NCBI GenBank assembly: GCA_001689445.1
Contig: LUJN01000017.1
Span: 1-36,841 of the forward strand
DNA length: 36,841 bases
Source: Bacteroidales bacterium M3
GTDB lineage: Bacteria; Bacteroidota; Bacteroidia; Bacteroidales; Muribaculaceae
Reading direction: 5' to 3'
Shown: piece by piece, positions 8,008 through 17,178 of the stretch
Layout: each line of letters starts with the position of its first letter
How positions within the stretch are numbered: position 1 is the stretch's first letter
Notes under the pieces: model-generated
What the model was told of the DNA's origin: nothing
Database searches by the model: none
Seen by the model: the letters and a program-made list of their open reading frames with translations, nothing else
Translations under genes and position numbers: made by a program

Positions 8008-10067
8008 TTGCCCACATAACACGTAAACTGATAATGGGAACACCGTGGACTGCGGTGTTTCCATTATTTTCTATAGCCATCCCGCTACACGCCGCCGAGC
8101 CGTCAGACTCCACGGCACGCAGCCTCGGCGAGGTGGAGGTGACGGCACGTGCCACTGTGCCGCGCATCGACGAGCGTGGGGCGATAGTCATCGGCGCAGG
8201 GGCGATAAGGGAAGGGATGCGGACCATGGGGGAGCCTGATGCCATACGATACCTCAAGATGATGCCCGGTGTCACTTCGGGAGGCGACTATGCCTCGGGA
8301 ATGTCAATCGAGGGGAGCGACTACTCGCAGACGCTCTACCGCCTCGGTGGCGCGCCGGTGTTTTTCCCCTACCATTTCGGCGGCATATTCTCCACATTCA
8401 ACACGCCCCACTTCAGCAAGGTCTCGCTTGAAAAGGGCATCCACGACAGCAGCTTCCCCAACCGTCTCGGAGGGCTTGTGGCGTTTGACACCCCGACGGC
8501 GGCTGCCGATGAGTTGTCGGGATGCGCCAACGTGGGTATGCTGGCATCGAGCGCGACGGTGCGTGTCCCCATCGTCGAGGGGCTGAGCGCGACACTGTCT
8601 GGACGTGTGTCCTATATCGACGCCATCTACCGTGGGATGCTGCGCACCGACGACACCGACACGCGCTACAACCTCTACGACCTCAACCTCACTGTCAACT
8701 ATGCGCCGACACGACGCGACAGGGTGACACTCAACGGGTTCTACAACAGCGACCGCCTGCGGTTTGACGACACAAACTATTCGCTCGACACGCGTATGCG
8801 GTGGCACAACGCCCTCGCGTCGGTCGCGTGGTCGCATACAGGACGCATCAACCAGAGCCACACCATCTACTACTCGGAGATGGGCAACCGCCTGTCGCTC
8901 ATCATGCCGCAATTTACGGTCAAAGTCCCCTCGTCAATCCGTCAGGGCGCGGTGCACGGCGAGATGGCGACCGCGCTCGGGCGACGATTCACGCCGCTCA
9001 AGTGGGGCTATGCCTGCGAGGTGTCATCCATCACGCCCCAGTCAGCAGAAGTGACTGGATATGGTGACGGAGTGACGCCACTCGCCGAGGGGCACACGGC
9101 AGTAGAAAGCCGCCTGTTTGCCGAGGCAGGCTATCGGCTCAGCCGGGAAGTGACCATCAACGCGGGGGTGAAAGCCACGTGGTGGGCCAACCACGGCTAT
9201 CACCATGCCACTGTCGACCCGCAGCTCACCGCGACATGGCGGCACGGGCCGGGCACGCTCGCCGTCAATGCCGCCATACTCCACCAGTATCTCCACCAAG
9301 TCGGATTCTCGGACATCGGCATGGCGTCAAACTTCTGGATTGGCGCGACTGCCGCAATCCCCCCGCAACGCTCCATCGGCGCAAGCGCGTCCTACACCTA
9401 CCGTCTGCATGGCGACATGGCCGACGTGACAGTCGACGCCTACTACCGTCGCGTGAGCCACCAGCCGGAATATGACGGATTTATCCTCTCGCTACTCGAC
9501 AGCGACTACGCCGCCGCCCGCTACATCTCCTGCGGTGACGGCTACAACACGGGCTTCGGCATCATGGCCCGCAAGAACGTCGGGCATCTGACGGGATGGG
9601 TGAGCTATGCCTACGCCATCGGACGGCGGCGGTTTGCCGACGACCCGACCCGCTACGTCACCTCGGCCAACGAAACGCACCACTCGCTGACGGCTACTGC
9701 CAACTACCGCTTCAACCGCCATTGGGACTGCTCGGCGACATTCGCCTATCTCTCGGGCCGTCCCGTCACCCCCGTGACAGCCCTATATTTCATCGGCGAA
9801 AACCTCATCACCGTGCGCGGCAAGCGCAACTCGTCGCGCCTACCCGCCTATCACCGCCTTGACCTCGGCGGCAGCTACCGCTTCACCACGGGCAGCCGCC
9901 ACAGGCTCGCCCATTGCGTGAGTCTGTCGGTGATAAACGCCTACGGCCACCGCAATGTCGAGATTTCAAGTTTCGTATTTGACGCCAAGACGAGACTTTA
10001 CCGGCAGAAAAACGTGGCGTCGCTCTACCGTTTCCTTCCCTCGATAAGCTATTCAATCGACTTCTGA
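7998..10067 (+). CDS. TonB-dependent receptor-like outer-membrane barrel
   Basis: The protein has 689 residues with a signal peptide, an N-terminal plug domain (about 45-160: LGEVEVTAR, EPDAIRYLKMMPGV, YRLGGAPVFFPYHFGG, VSLEKG) and a 22-strand-type barrel rich in alternating aromatic residues up to the terminal aromatic SYSIDF. It lacks the N-terminal carboxypeptidase-like domain of SusC proteins. The start is uncertain: TTG at 7998 gives a charged n-region (HITRK) before the hydrophobic core, whereas the first ATG, at 8034, leaves an uncharged one; I keep the TTG. The next gene, a DUF4249 lipoprotein, begins 1 bp after the stop, a pairing often seen in Bacteroidota. The transported ligand is unknown. 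Confidence 0.85.
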   Translation: MGLIAHITRKLIMGTPWTAVFPLFSIAIPLHAAEPSDSTARSLGEVEVTARATVPRIDERGAIVIGAGAIREGMRTMGEPDAIRYLKMMPGVTSGGDYASGMSIEGSDYSQTLYRLGGAPVFFPYHFGGIFSTFNTPHFSKVSLEKGIHDSSFPNRLGGLVAFDTPTAAADELSGCANVGMLASSATVRVPIVEGLSATLSGRVSYIDAIYRGMLRTDDTDTRYNLYDLNLTVNYAPTRRDRVTLNGFYNSDRLRFDDTNYSLDTRMRWHNALASVAWSHTGRINQSHTIYYSEMGNRLSLIMPQFTVKVPSSIRQGAVHGEMATALGRRFTPLKWGYACEVSSITPQSAEVTGYGDGVTPLAEGHTAVESRLFAEAGYRLSREVTINAGVKATWWANHGYHHATVDPQLTATWRHGPGTLAVNAAILHQYLHQVGFSDIGMASNFWIGATAAIPPQRSIGASASYTYRLHGDMADVTVDAYYRRVSHQPEYDGFILSLLDSDYAAARYISCGDGYNTGFGIMARKNVGHLTGWVSYAYAIGRRRFADDPTRYVTSANETHHSLTATANYRFNRHWDCSATFAYLSGRPVTPVTALYFIGENLITVRGKRNSSRLPAYHRLDLGGSYRFTTGSRHRLAHCVSLSVINAYGHRNVEISSFVFDAKTRLYRQKNVASLYRFLPSISYSIDF

Positions 10068-10068
10068 C

Positions 10069-10920
10069 ATGAGACACGCATTCCATATAATCGCCGCCAT
10101 CATCTGCTCCCTGTGGGTCTGCTCCTGCGGGGATGAGCCACCGGTCGCCGAGCCGTGCCTCGTGGTGGAGGGGTGGATTGACTCCGACGGCTACCCCGTC
10201 GTGATACTGACCTCCACCGCCATCCCGTCGCAAGATGGGGGCGACCTGATGGACAACATGATACGCTGGGGCAAGGTGTCAATCTCCGACGGCACGGAGA
10301 CTGTGCTGCTCACGGGCGGTCCCGACAACCAATATTTCCCGCCCTACACCTACCGCTCCTACCGTATGCAGGGGCGCGTCGGCAAGACCTACACCATCGA
10401 GGCCGAATATGCCGGCATGAAGTGCCACGCATCGTCAACGCTCCTTCCCCCGCCCGCTATCGACAGCATCACCCTCCACCCTATCGAGGATAACCCGCCG
10501 TTCTATGCCGCAACGCTCTACATGACCTCCACGGGCGAGGGGTGCTACCGCATCTTTACCCGCGTGCTCAACAGCGAGACGCGCCATTATCCGGCAATGA
10601 TGGGCACATTCCGCACAGGCACGGCGGGGGAGCGCGTCAGCATCCCGGTGTTCCGGGGCAAGCACGCCACCGACACGGTGAAATTCGCTCCCCAGTTTCT
10701 TCCCGGCGAAGTTGTGGACGTGATGGTGTGCCACATCGATCCCGCCGCCTACGACTTCTGGACCGACTACGACAACACCGTCACCTTCGGCGGCGGCATG
10801 TTCGTCGGCACCCCCGCCTCCCTCCGCTCCAACATCACCGGCGGATACGGCCTTTGGAGCGCACGCGGCGTCACGCGCCGCACCCTCCGCGTCCCCTCCT
10901 CCCCCACCGACCATAATTGA
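10069..10920 (+). CDS. DUF4249 family lipoprotein
   Basis: The protein has 283 residues. The signal peptide ends in VCSC (Cys20), a lipobox-like site. The mature protein has the DUF4249 features: VVEGWIDSDGYPVVILT near the start, a segment KVSISDGTETVLL, the repeated strand YRMQGRVGKTYTIEAEYAG, and the LPPPAIDSI stretch. The gene follows the TonB-dependent barrel by 1 bp and is certainly in its operon. By its position it may be a surface partner of that barrel. The function of DUF4249 is not established. Confidence 0.85.
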   Translation: MRHAFHIIAAIICSLWVCSCGDEPPVAEPCLVVEGWIDSDGYPVVILTSTAIPSQDGGDLMDNMIRWGKVSISDGTETVLLTGGPDNQYFPPYTYRSYRMQGRVGKTYTIEAEYAGMKCHASSTLLPPPAIDSITLHPIEDNPPFYAATLYMTSTGEGCYRIFTRVLNSETRHYPAMMGTFRTGTAGERVSIPVFRGKHATDTVKFAPQFLPGEVVDVMVCHIDPAAYDFWTDYDNTVTFGGGMFVGTPASLRSNITGGYGLWSARGVTRRTLRVPSSPTDHN

Positions 10921-10945
10921 AAACCCTTTATAACCCAAAGACAAT

Positions 10946-11974
10946 ATGACCCACCGACCGCTATCCATCCGCAAAAAGGCCCCAATGTCGTTAAACAGTG
11001 CCCTCATTCTTATCCTCGCTGCGGCAAGCCTTGCCGCAGGATGCTCCGACAAGAAGGATATCTCCCTGACCGAACAGCAGACCTACGTCCCCGTCGCACC
11101 CGATTATGCCGACCCGAAGATGTGGGTGACATATGAGAATGACGCCACCGGCGACGGTGCCGACGTATTCTATATCCCGTCGACATGGGAATATGACTGG
11201 ACCACCCCCGACAGCCTCATCTGCCATTATGCCGACATAACACGGCAGCAACACCTCGACGACATGGCGATAGAGATGAACGCAGCCGCCGAATATATGG
11301 CCGACGGCAACAATTTCTACTCCCCGTTCTACCGCCATATCACCCTCGACAGCTGGGCGACACTCAACGAGGACACGATTGCACGCCGATACGGCGATGT
11401 ATCCCTCGTGGATGTCCGAAACGCCTTCGACCACTATCTATCCACCCACGACAACAACCGCCTGATTATACTCGCCGGATTCAGCCAGGGGGCAAAGTCG
11501 GTGGTCGAGCTGCTCAAGACCATGCCCAGGGAGGTACGCGGCCGTCTGGTCGCCGCCTATGTGCTCGGTTACAAGGTCACCCCGTCCGACATTGAGATTG
11601 CCCCGTGGATTGTCGCGGCACAAGACTCGACCGACACTGGCGTGACGATATGCTACAACTCGGTGTCGGATGTCAAATACGTCAAACCGATAGTCGCCGC
11701 CCCCAACGTAATGTGCATCAACCCCGTCAACTGGCGCACGGACGCCACCCTCGCCATCCTCAACGACACGATAACCGTCACCCTTGACCCCGAGCACAAA
11801 GTCCTCGTGCTCGACGGCTTCGACGGCAGCTACCTCCCCAACATCCTCAACATCCTCAATGTCGGCGACTACCACGGCATCGAGCCGTGGCTCTACAGCG
11901 ACTGCCTCCGCAAAAACTTCAAACAACGCCTCCACTCCTACCGCACCAAAACCTCAACCGCCAAGCACCAGTAA
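10946..11974 (+). CDS. DUF3089 alpha/beta-hydrolase-like lipoprotein
   Basis: The 342-residue protein resembles DUF3089 proteins, an alpha/beta-hydrolase-type family. A nucleophile elbow GFSQGA places a candidate catalytic Ser at 180, and VGDYHGIEPWLY near the C terminus carries a candidate catalytic His. An N-terminal lipobox-like AAGC (Cys33) follows a hydrophobic stretch, so it is probably lipid-anchored in the periplasm or on the surface. I take the ATG at 10946 because it supplies a charged n-region (RKK); the ATG at 10985 is an alternative and gives the same mature protein. It lies 25 bp after the DUF4249 gene, so it may share the transcript. The substrate, perhaps an ester or acyl group, cannot be named. 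Confidence 0.8.
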   Translation: MTHRPLSIRKKAPMSLNSALILILAAASLAAGCSDKKDISLTEQQTYVPVAPDYADPKMWVTYENDATGDGADVFYIPSTWEYDWTTPDSLICHYADITRQQHLDDMAIEMNAAAEYMADGNNFYSPFYRHITLDSWATLNEDTIARRYGDVSLVDVRNAFDHYLSTHDNNRLIILAGFSQGAKSVVELLKTMPREVRGRLVAAYVLGYKVTPSDIEIAPWIVAAQDSTDTGVTICYNSVSDVKYVKPIVAAPNVMCINPVNWRTDATLAILNDTITVTLDPEHKVLVLDGFDGSYLPNILNILNVGDYHGIEPWLYSDCLRKNFKQRLHSYRTKTSTAKHQ

Positions 11975-12054
11975 CCGCCCGTAAATGGCGACTGCCGCCG
12001 ATGAGACGACTACCGTCCCACACCTCAAATAACATCGCGAAGTAATATAAGCGA

Positions 12055-12089
12055 ACCCCAGGGCATGCGCTATGCGCTTACCCTGGGGT
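12055..12089. terminator. Bidirectional hairpin between convergent genes
   Basis: ACCCCAGGG (12055-12063) pairs perfectly with CCCTGGGGT (12081-12089), and an inner GCGC-TAT-GCGC stem sits in the loop. It lies between the convergent DUF3089 and LRR genes. It has no long T-run. Confidence 0.6.
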
Positions 12090-12114
12090 GAATGATGTAC
12101 ACTCCAAAGGATAG

Positions 12115-14094
12115 CTACAGCGACACCTTCATCACCGATGCGCCGACTTTCACGATATACGCGCCCTTGGGCAACGCTATCCTCTCCCCGCCATACGACA
12201 GCGAACGATTCACGAGCTGCCCGTCTATGGAATAAACCTCAACCGGGCATCCATCTCCGTTGGCAATCACAATCCCATCACCCGATACCTTTATCAAGGG
12301 AGACGCAACGCCAGCCTCGTCCAATGACGTGACTGCCTTCTGCTCCTGGATATTCGCAAACTCACCCCAACCGTCCGCATTGCGGTATGCTGTCACGCTT
12401 CCAACCGGCACATACAGGGTCGTGTTAGCAAATATATCGTTGTCATCCTCAATCGCGCGTGCCGCATAAGCAGTCGCAGCAACACGCTTGAACGACCTTA
12501 TATCACACTTGGGCGGCACGGCACTCATCAACACGATAGAGTCGAGTGCCACGCACTCCGTGAAAGCGTCATTCTCAATCGCCGTGACACTCGCGGGCAC
12601 AGTAACCGCCCACAGCTTGTCGCAGCCTGCAAACGAGTGCGACCCTACCGACGTCACCGAGTAGACAACCTCATCGCCGTCATACACCACCTCATCGGGT
12701 ATCACGAGATGCCCCTCATAGTCCTCGTCGCCGAATGTCAGCGAAGCCTCGCCCCTCGCCGCATCACCATAGAAATTCATATTGCGTGCCCTAAACGCAG
12801 TCCTCCCCCGCTTAAAGAAATTCTCCCATATCGGCGCATTCCGATAAAGATGCTTCGACATCGTCGGCACCCGCAACGTCACTGTCTTATACTGCAATTC
12901 GGCAAATTCACACGCTTTTGGAGGCCACACTGCATGAGAAATTATCTCCTTAAGCGTATCCTCGTCCATCACAAAAGGTCTTTTAGCGGGGTCAAAATCA
13001 GATATGTCCGACACCAATCCACCGATTTCAAAAGTATCCAACCTTAGTCCCCTAAACACACCTAAATCATGGTTTGAATTATCCACAAAATCTTTTGCCC
13101 TAAACTTGACATTACGCCCACAATACCCAAGAGCATAGCCGTTGTATGGAGACATTATCAAATCCTTTGTGCCGTCCTCCAATATTAATTTCACCATACC
13201 GTCACGTGGATAATAATCCCCCATTCCATAAATCGTATCGACATTATTTGGAATAACTACTGTCCGCAGATTCCTACTCTCCATCGGACTTCTACGCGTC
13301 CTGAAGTTAAACGCACCCTCACAAATGGTGGACACACGCTTCCCTATCTTTATATCCTTTAGACTATCACAATACTCGAATGCACAAGTACCTATTCTCT
13401 CAACACCATTACCCGTATCTACGGATTCAAGGTATGGGTAACCTTGAAAGACAAAATCATTTATCACCTTAACATTATCCGGCACTACAAGATTCTTCAC
13501 AAGCTCATTCCCCACATACAGTCTACATCCCCATACGGGAGCTACCGAGGAATATGTACCGGCATGATGTACGTCAAGTTCAAGTATAGTGGATAAATCT
13601 TTAACCCTAATATTATCTATACATTGTCCCGCACCAGTAACACTTTGGCTTCCTCTAACCATTTTTAGACTTTTCGGCAAATCCAATATGTTTATATTTG
13701 CCCTTTCAAAAATATCATAGTCCAATTGGCTTATGCCCTCTGAAAGAACCAATTCCCCAATATTAGAGTTTGGGAACCAACTATAATCCGCGTTGTTTAT
13801 CGTCGGTGGTAGCGTCAACTTCATTATAGACGCATTCGGAAAGTAACAATTCGCTACAATATAATTAGCTCCATTATATTCGATATAGGAAGGAATAACG
13901 ACATCCCCCATCGTAACTCCCGATTCCGGAGTGTATGCTTGTGTAATATCGGGCCTCTCCTCATATCCGAGATAGTAGATTCCGTCAATTTCCACGGTAA
14001 ACCTCTCCGCCCAAAGCCCCAACGGCGACAGGACGACACAAGCGGCGAGGCAAGCGAGCACCCGCCGCAGACACGATTGGTAATGATTTTTCAT
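12115..14094 (-). CDS. BspA-like leucine-rich repeat surface protein with C-terminal sorting-like domain
   Basis: The protein has 659 residues. A signal peptide (about 1-29, ending GLWA) is followed by LRR_5/BspA-type repeats of the pattern xxxIxIPxxVxxIxxxAFxxCxxL, clear at FEYCDSLKDIKIGKRVSTICEGAF and again near SHSFAGCDKLWAVTVP. The last 70 residues (GDGCPVEVYSIDGQLVNRS, then LPKGAYIVKVG) look like a type IX secretion C-terminal sorting domain, so I infer export to the surface. The base composition is mosaic: the ends are GC-rich like the neighbours, while about 12.9-13.9 kb is clearly AT-rich. BspA-type proteins in relatives take part in adhesion; that role is only inferred here. Confidence 0.82.
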   Translation of the reverse strand: MKNHYQSCLRRVLACLAACVVLSPLGLWAERFTVEIDGIYYLGYEERPDITQAYTPESGVTMGDVVIPSYIEYNGANYIVANCYFPNASIMKLTLPPTINNADYSWFPNSNIGELVLSEGISQLDYDIFERANINILDLPKSLKMVRGSQSVTGAGQCIDNIRVKDLSTILELDVHHAGTYSSVAPVWGCRLYVGNELVKNLVVPDNVKVINDFVFQGYPYLESVDTGNGVERIGTCAFEYCDSLKDIKIGKRVSTICEGAFNFRTRRSPMESRNLRTVVIPNNVDTIYGMGDYYPRDGMVKLILEDGTKDLIMSPYNGYALGYCGRNVKFRAKDFVDNSNHDLGVFRGLRLDTFEIGGLVSDISDFDPAKRPFVMDEDTLKEIISHAVWPPKACEFAELQYKTVTLRVPTMSKHLYRNAPIWENFFKRGRTAFRARNMNFYGDAARGEASLTFGDEDYEGHLVIPDEVVYDGDEVVYSVTSVGSHSFAGCDKLWAVTVPASVTAIENDAFTECVALDSIVLMSAVPPKCDIRSFKRVAATAYAARAIEDDNDIFANTTLYVPVGSVTAYRNADGWGEFANIQEQKAVTSLDEAGVASPLIKVSGDGIVIANGDGCPVEVYSIDGQLVNRSLSYGGERIALPKGAYIVKVGASVMKVSL

Positions 14095-14613
14095 TGCAAT
14101 TGATTTGTTTTGTTGATTGACACCTCGGTCACCTCCTCGTCGGCATCACTATTTTACACAAAAAAGCGCGAGGGTCTGTATCTGTTGCCCGTCCCACGGT
14201 TCGAGGCCTTAGCATTGCCCATCAATGTAGAACGGGCAACGCGGAGCCTCACGCCGTATGATATGCGCCGACAGGACACCCGCCTTGACACGTGTGTATA
14301 TCATACCTGAAGCCGCCTACCATTGCCTCATCCTTGACATTGATGTGAAGTTGCTAAGTTCCGAACCGTCAAGAACAAGCGTTGATAAACGCTCTTTAAT
14401 CTAATATGTCAGCATCCCGCCCCCATTGCCCCATATCGGAACTCCGCGAGCGATATGCGTGGTAAAGGTCGGGATATTTTTCAACATAAGCAATACCCCG
14501 CCTAAAATTTTCAAAAAAATATATTTGCAACAAGACCTATTGCAAAATTGCAGAGTACTATATATTTATAATAGTTTTTTATTCGTATTTTTGTAATTCA
14601 CAACCTTTACAGT
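14095..14613. other. Gene-free stretch with candidate structured element
   Basis: These 519 bp lie between divergent genes and hold no convincing gene. About 14150-14290 is GC-rich and carries a 9-bp perfect inverted repeat, GTTGCCCGT (14184-14192) with ACGGGCAAC (14232-14240), plus GAGGC (14203-14207) against GCCTC (14245-14249). The region from about 14480 on is AT-rich and contains promoter boxes for the plus-strand gene. A 66-residue reading frame on the plus strand through the element has no recognisable features. Confidence 0.5.
14520..14593 (+). promoter_or_regulatory. Two -7 boxes upstream of the YhcG-type gene
   Basis: TATATTTG (14520-14527) and TATTTTTG (14586-14593) both match TAnnTTTG. 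Neither has a good TTTG at -33. Which one is used cannot be decided; the second would give a leader of about 15 nt. Confidence 0.4.
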
Positions 14614-15630
14614 ATGGGCATCATTGACGACATCAGGGCCATTATTCAGTCATCACGGGCAAACGCCATACGCTCGGTCGATTTCTGCCGCGTGCAGATG
14701 TACTGGCACATCGGCCAACGCATCGTGGAGGAGGAGCAGGGCGGCAACTCGCGTGCCGAGTATGGGAAATCACTTATCAAAAACCTCGCGAAGGTAATCC
14801 AACCCGAATATGGCAGTGGGTTCGGCCAACGCCAATTGGAAAGGGCACGCCAATTCTACCTTGAATATCCAAAAGCGTCCACACTGCGGACGCAATTCAA
14901 TTGGAGCCAATACAAGTTGCTCATTGCCATCGCTGACAAAGACAAGCGCGAATACTATGAACTTGAAGCCGCCAATAATGCATGGACTGCCCGGCAAATG
15001 CAACGTCAAATCAACTCCATGCTCTATGAGCGGCTGCTGATGAGCAACGACAAGGAGGCGGTGTTGGCCGTTGCGCGTCGCGAGCGTGTGCCGGAATCGC
15101 CCACGGAGATAATCAAGGATCCGATGGTGCTCGAGTTTCTCGGATTGGAACGGAAAGCCCACTACTATGAGACCGATCTTGAGACTGAACTAATGAATCA
15201 TCTCCAGGACTTCTTGCTGGAACTCGGCAGCGGGTTCACATTTGTTGCCCGGCAGAAACGCATACTTCTTGAAGATGACGAATTTTTTGCTGACTTGGTG
15301 TTCTACAACCGCCTTGCCCGATGTTTTGTCGTAGTCGAAATCAAGACCCACCGCGCCACACACAATGACCTCGGACAGCTCCAGATGTATGTCAACTATT
15401 ATGACCGCCACGAGCGACAACCCGACGAAAATCCTACTGTGGGAATACTCCTTTGCGCCGACAAGAACGACACCGTGGTAAAGATGTCACTACCCGAGGA
15501 CAACAAGACAATCCTTGCGGCCAAATATCAACTGTACCTGCCCACCGTGGAACAATTGACCGCCGAGATCGACAGCGTGCGCAGCGAAATCGAAAACAGG
15601 AAAGACTCTATTGCAAAGGCCGACGGCTAA
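14614..15630 (+). CDS. YhcG/DUF1016-type PDDEXK nuclease-domain protein
   Basis: The protein has 338 residues. The N-terminal half (1-150) is the DUF1016 N domain (YWHIGQRIVEEEQ, SGFGQRQLERARQFYLEYP, NWSQYKLLIAI). The C-terminal half is a PDDEXK nuclease fold with Asp227 in FADLVFYN and Glu242-x-Lys244 in VVVEIKT, both conserved. The protein is therefore likely an intact DNA-acting or DNA-repair/defence-associated nuclease. It stands alone, with no restriction subunits or methylase nearby, and its last 23 bp overlap the end of the convergent MATE gene. The AT-rich upstream region suggests acquisition. Biological role unproven. Confidence 0.88.
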   Translation: MGIIDDIRAIIQSSRANAIRSVDFCRVQMYWHIGQRIVEEEQGGNSRAEYGKSLIKNLAKVIQPEYGSGFGQRQLERARQFYLEYPKASTLRTQFNWSQYKLLIAIADKDKREYYELEAANNAWTARQMQRQINSMLYERLLMSNDKEAVLAVARRERVPESPTEIIKDPMVLEFLGLERKAHYYETDLETELMNHLQDFLLELGSGFTFVARQKRILLEDDEFFADLVFYNRLARCFVVVEIKTHRATHNDLGQLQMYVNYYDRHERQPDENPTVGILLCADKNDTVVKMSLPEDNKTILAAKYQLYLPTVEQLTAEIDSVRSEIENRKDSIAKADG

Positions 15631-16978
15631 GTTCGAGGGTGCGTAGTTCCCACCATATCATGGCGGTGGTGACGACGGTAGCAAAGAGGTCGCTGGCGGG
15701 GAAGGAGAGCCACACGCCGTCGAGACCGAGCCGCCCGGGGAGGAACAGCAACAGGGGGATGAGAAACAACACCTGCCGCGTGAGGCTGAGGAATATCGAC
15801 TTGCCGGCCTTGCCGATTGACTGGAAGAATGTGGTGGAGATTATCTGGAAGCCGACGACCCAAAACATAAGCAACGCAAGCGACAACCCGTGCACGGTGA
15901 CGTCAATAAGGGTGGTGTCGGTGGTGAATGCCATCGCTATCCAGCGGGGGAACAGCAACCCGAAAGCACACCCCACGACGGTAAACGCCGAGGCGACACC
16001 GACGGCAAGCCAAAACGTGCGTCTCATGCGGTCGAGCAGCCCCGCGCCGTAGTTGTAGCCGATGACCGGCTGCATACCCTGGCAGAGACCGACGACAATA
16101 GTGCAGATAAGGGAAGTGTAGGTGGTGAATATCCCCGCCGCGCCCACGGCGGCATCGCCTCCGTAACGGTAGAGCGTGGTGTTGATGATGGCGTTGATGG
16201 CACTCGACGCGGCATTGACCACCGCCGGAGCGGCACCGATGCCGACAATCCCTATGACGATGTGCCAGCGGAGACGGTAGATGCCCCGCCTGAAACGCAC
16301 GGTGCTGTCGGGCATGAAGAAGTGCCACATCACGAATATCGCCGAGATGGTCATGGCTATATCTGTCGCTATCGCGGCCCCCTTTATTCCCCACCCTAAC
16401 ACGAAGATAAATATCGGGGCAAGCACAACGTTGACCCCGGCGCCGATAAACATCGTGACCATGGCACGCATAGGGTAGCCCGAGGCACGCATGATGTTGT
16501 TGAAGCTGAACGATATGTTCATCATCAGCATACCGGGCAGGATATAGAGCATAAAGTCGCGGGCATATGGGAGCGTGGCGTGACTCGCGCCAAAAGCCAT
16601 GAGTATATCGTCGAGCCATACGGCAAAGCACGTGAGATAGACGGTGGCGTTGATGAGTATCAGCACGAGGGAGTTGCCGAGCACCTGCTCGGCCCCGTGC
16701 AGGTCATGCTGACCGAGCATGATGGATGTGCGCGACGCGCCACCCGCGCCGATGAGCACTCCGAGCGCGGCGGCGACATTCATCACGGGAAAGGTGATGG
16801 CAAGCCCTGCGATGGCATCGGCACCGACTCCGCGCCCTATGAAGATGCGGTCGATGACGTTGTACAGCGACATGACGAGCATCCCCACGACGGCGGGGAG
16901 GCTGTAGTCCCACAGCAGCCGTCCGACCGGCCGCGTGGCCAGTTGATTTATATTCCCGTTGACACTATGCTGGCTCAT
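15608..16978 (-). CDS. MATE family efflux transporter
   Basis: This is an inner-membrane multidrug/toxin extrusion type antiporter of 456 residues with about 12 membrane segments in two homologous halves. The first half starts LLWDYSLPAVVGMLVMSLYNVIDRIFIGRGVG, a typical MATE opening, and contains FPVMNVAAALGVLIGAGGAS. The frame is open to 17026, but I choose the ATG at 16976-16978 because the extra 16 residues would run into the intergenic repeat side. Its 3' end overlaps the convergent nuclease gene by 23 bp. A possible -7 box (minus strand, 16986-16993) would leave almost no leader. Substrate unknown. Confidence 0.92.
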   Translation of the reverse strand: MSQHSVNGNINQLATRPVGRLLWDYSLPAVVGMLVMSLYNVIDRIFIGRGVGADAIAGLAITFPVMNVAAALGVLIGAGGASRTSIMLGQHDLHGAEQVLGNSLVLILINATVYLTCFAVWLDDILMAFGASHATLPYARDFMLYILPGMLMMNISFSFNNIMRASGYPMRAMVTMFIGAGVNVVLAPIFIFVLGWGIKGAAIATDIAMTISAIFVMWHFFMPDSTVRFRRGIYRLRWHIVIGIVGIGAAPAVVNAASSAINAIINTTLYRYGGDAAVGAAGIFTTYTSLICTIVVGLCQGMQPVIGYNYGAGLLDRMRRTFWLAVGVASAFTVVGCAFGLLFPRWIAMAFTTDTTLIDVTVHGLSLALLMFWVVGFQIISTTFFQSIGKAGKSIFLSLTRQVLFLIPLLLFLPGRLGLDGVWLSFPASDLFATVVTTAMIWWELRTLELSRRPLQ

Positions 16979-17017
16979 GGCAATGCAAATGTAGCAAATT
17001 TCCCCCACATCGGGAAG

Positions 17018-17178
17018 TTTAGACATAAGGACACGGGGATTTTAGACATAAGAACATAGGGACATAAGGCTGACGCAATAGAGTTTTTAGACATTAGCGC
17101 TACGCAACGCACGACAGCGCGACAGCCTTCTGTCCCTATGTTCTTATGTCTAAAAAAATTTGTGTCCGTATGTCTAAA
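17018..17178. repeat. Nested inverted repeat built from TTTAGACATAAG units
   Basis: Inner arms 17040-17072 and 17123-17155 pair over 33 bp with one mismatch (25 bp perfect at the outer end). Outer arms 17018-17034 and 17162-17178 pair over 17 bp with one mismatch and repeat the same motif TTTAGACATA(A/C)GGACAC. A fifth, partial unit (TTTAGACAT) lies at 17086-17094 in the loop. The outer right arm supplies the last codon and the TAG stop of the Lrp gene. It resembles a mobile or slippage-grown intergenic element; it is not a simple terminator. Confidence 0.8.

Noticed and set aside
14110..14310. Plus-strand 66-codon frame in the gap before the nuclease gene
   Set aside because: It runs through the candidate structured element; no start signal or family; more likely a passive reading of a repeat.
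16986..16993. TACATTTG box (minus strand) as MATE promoter
   Set aside because: It would start transcription at or beyond the ATG, and no -33 is present; left out as a feature.
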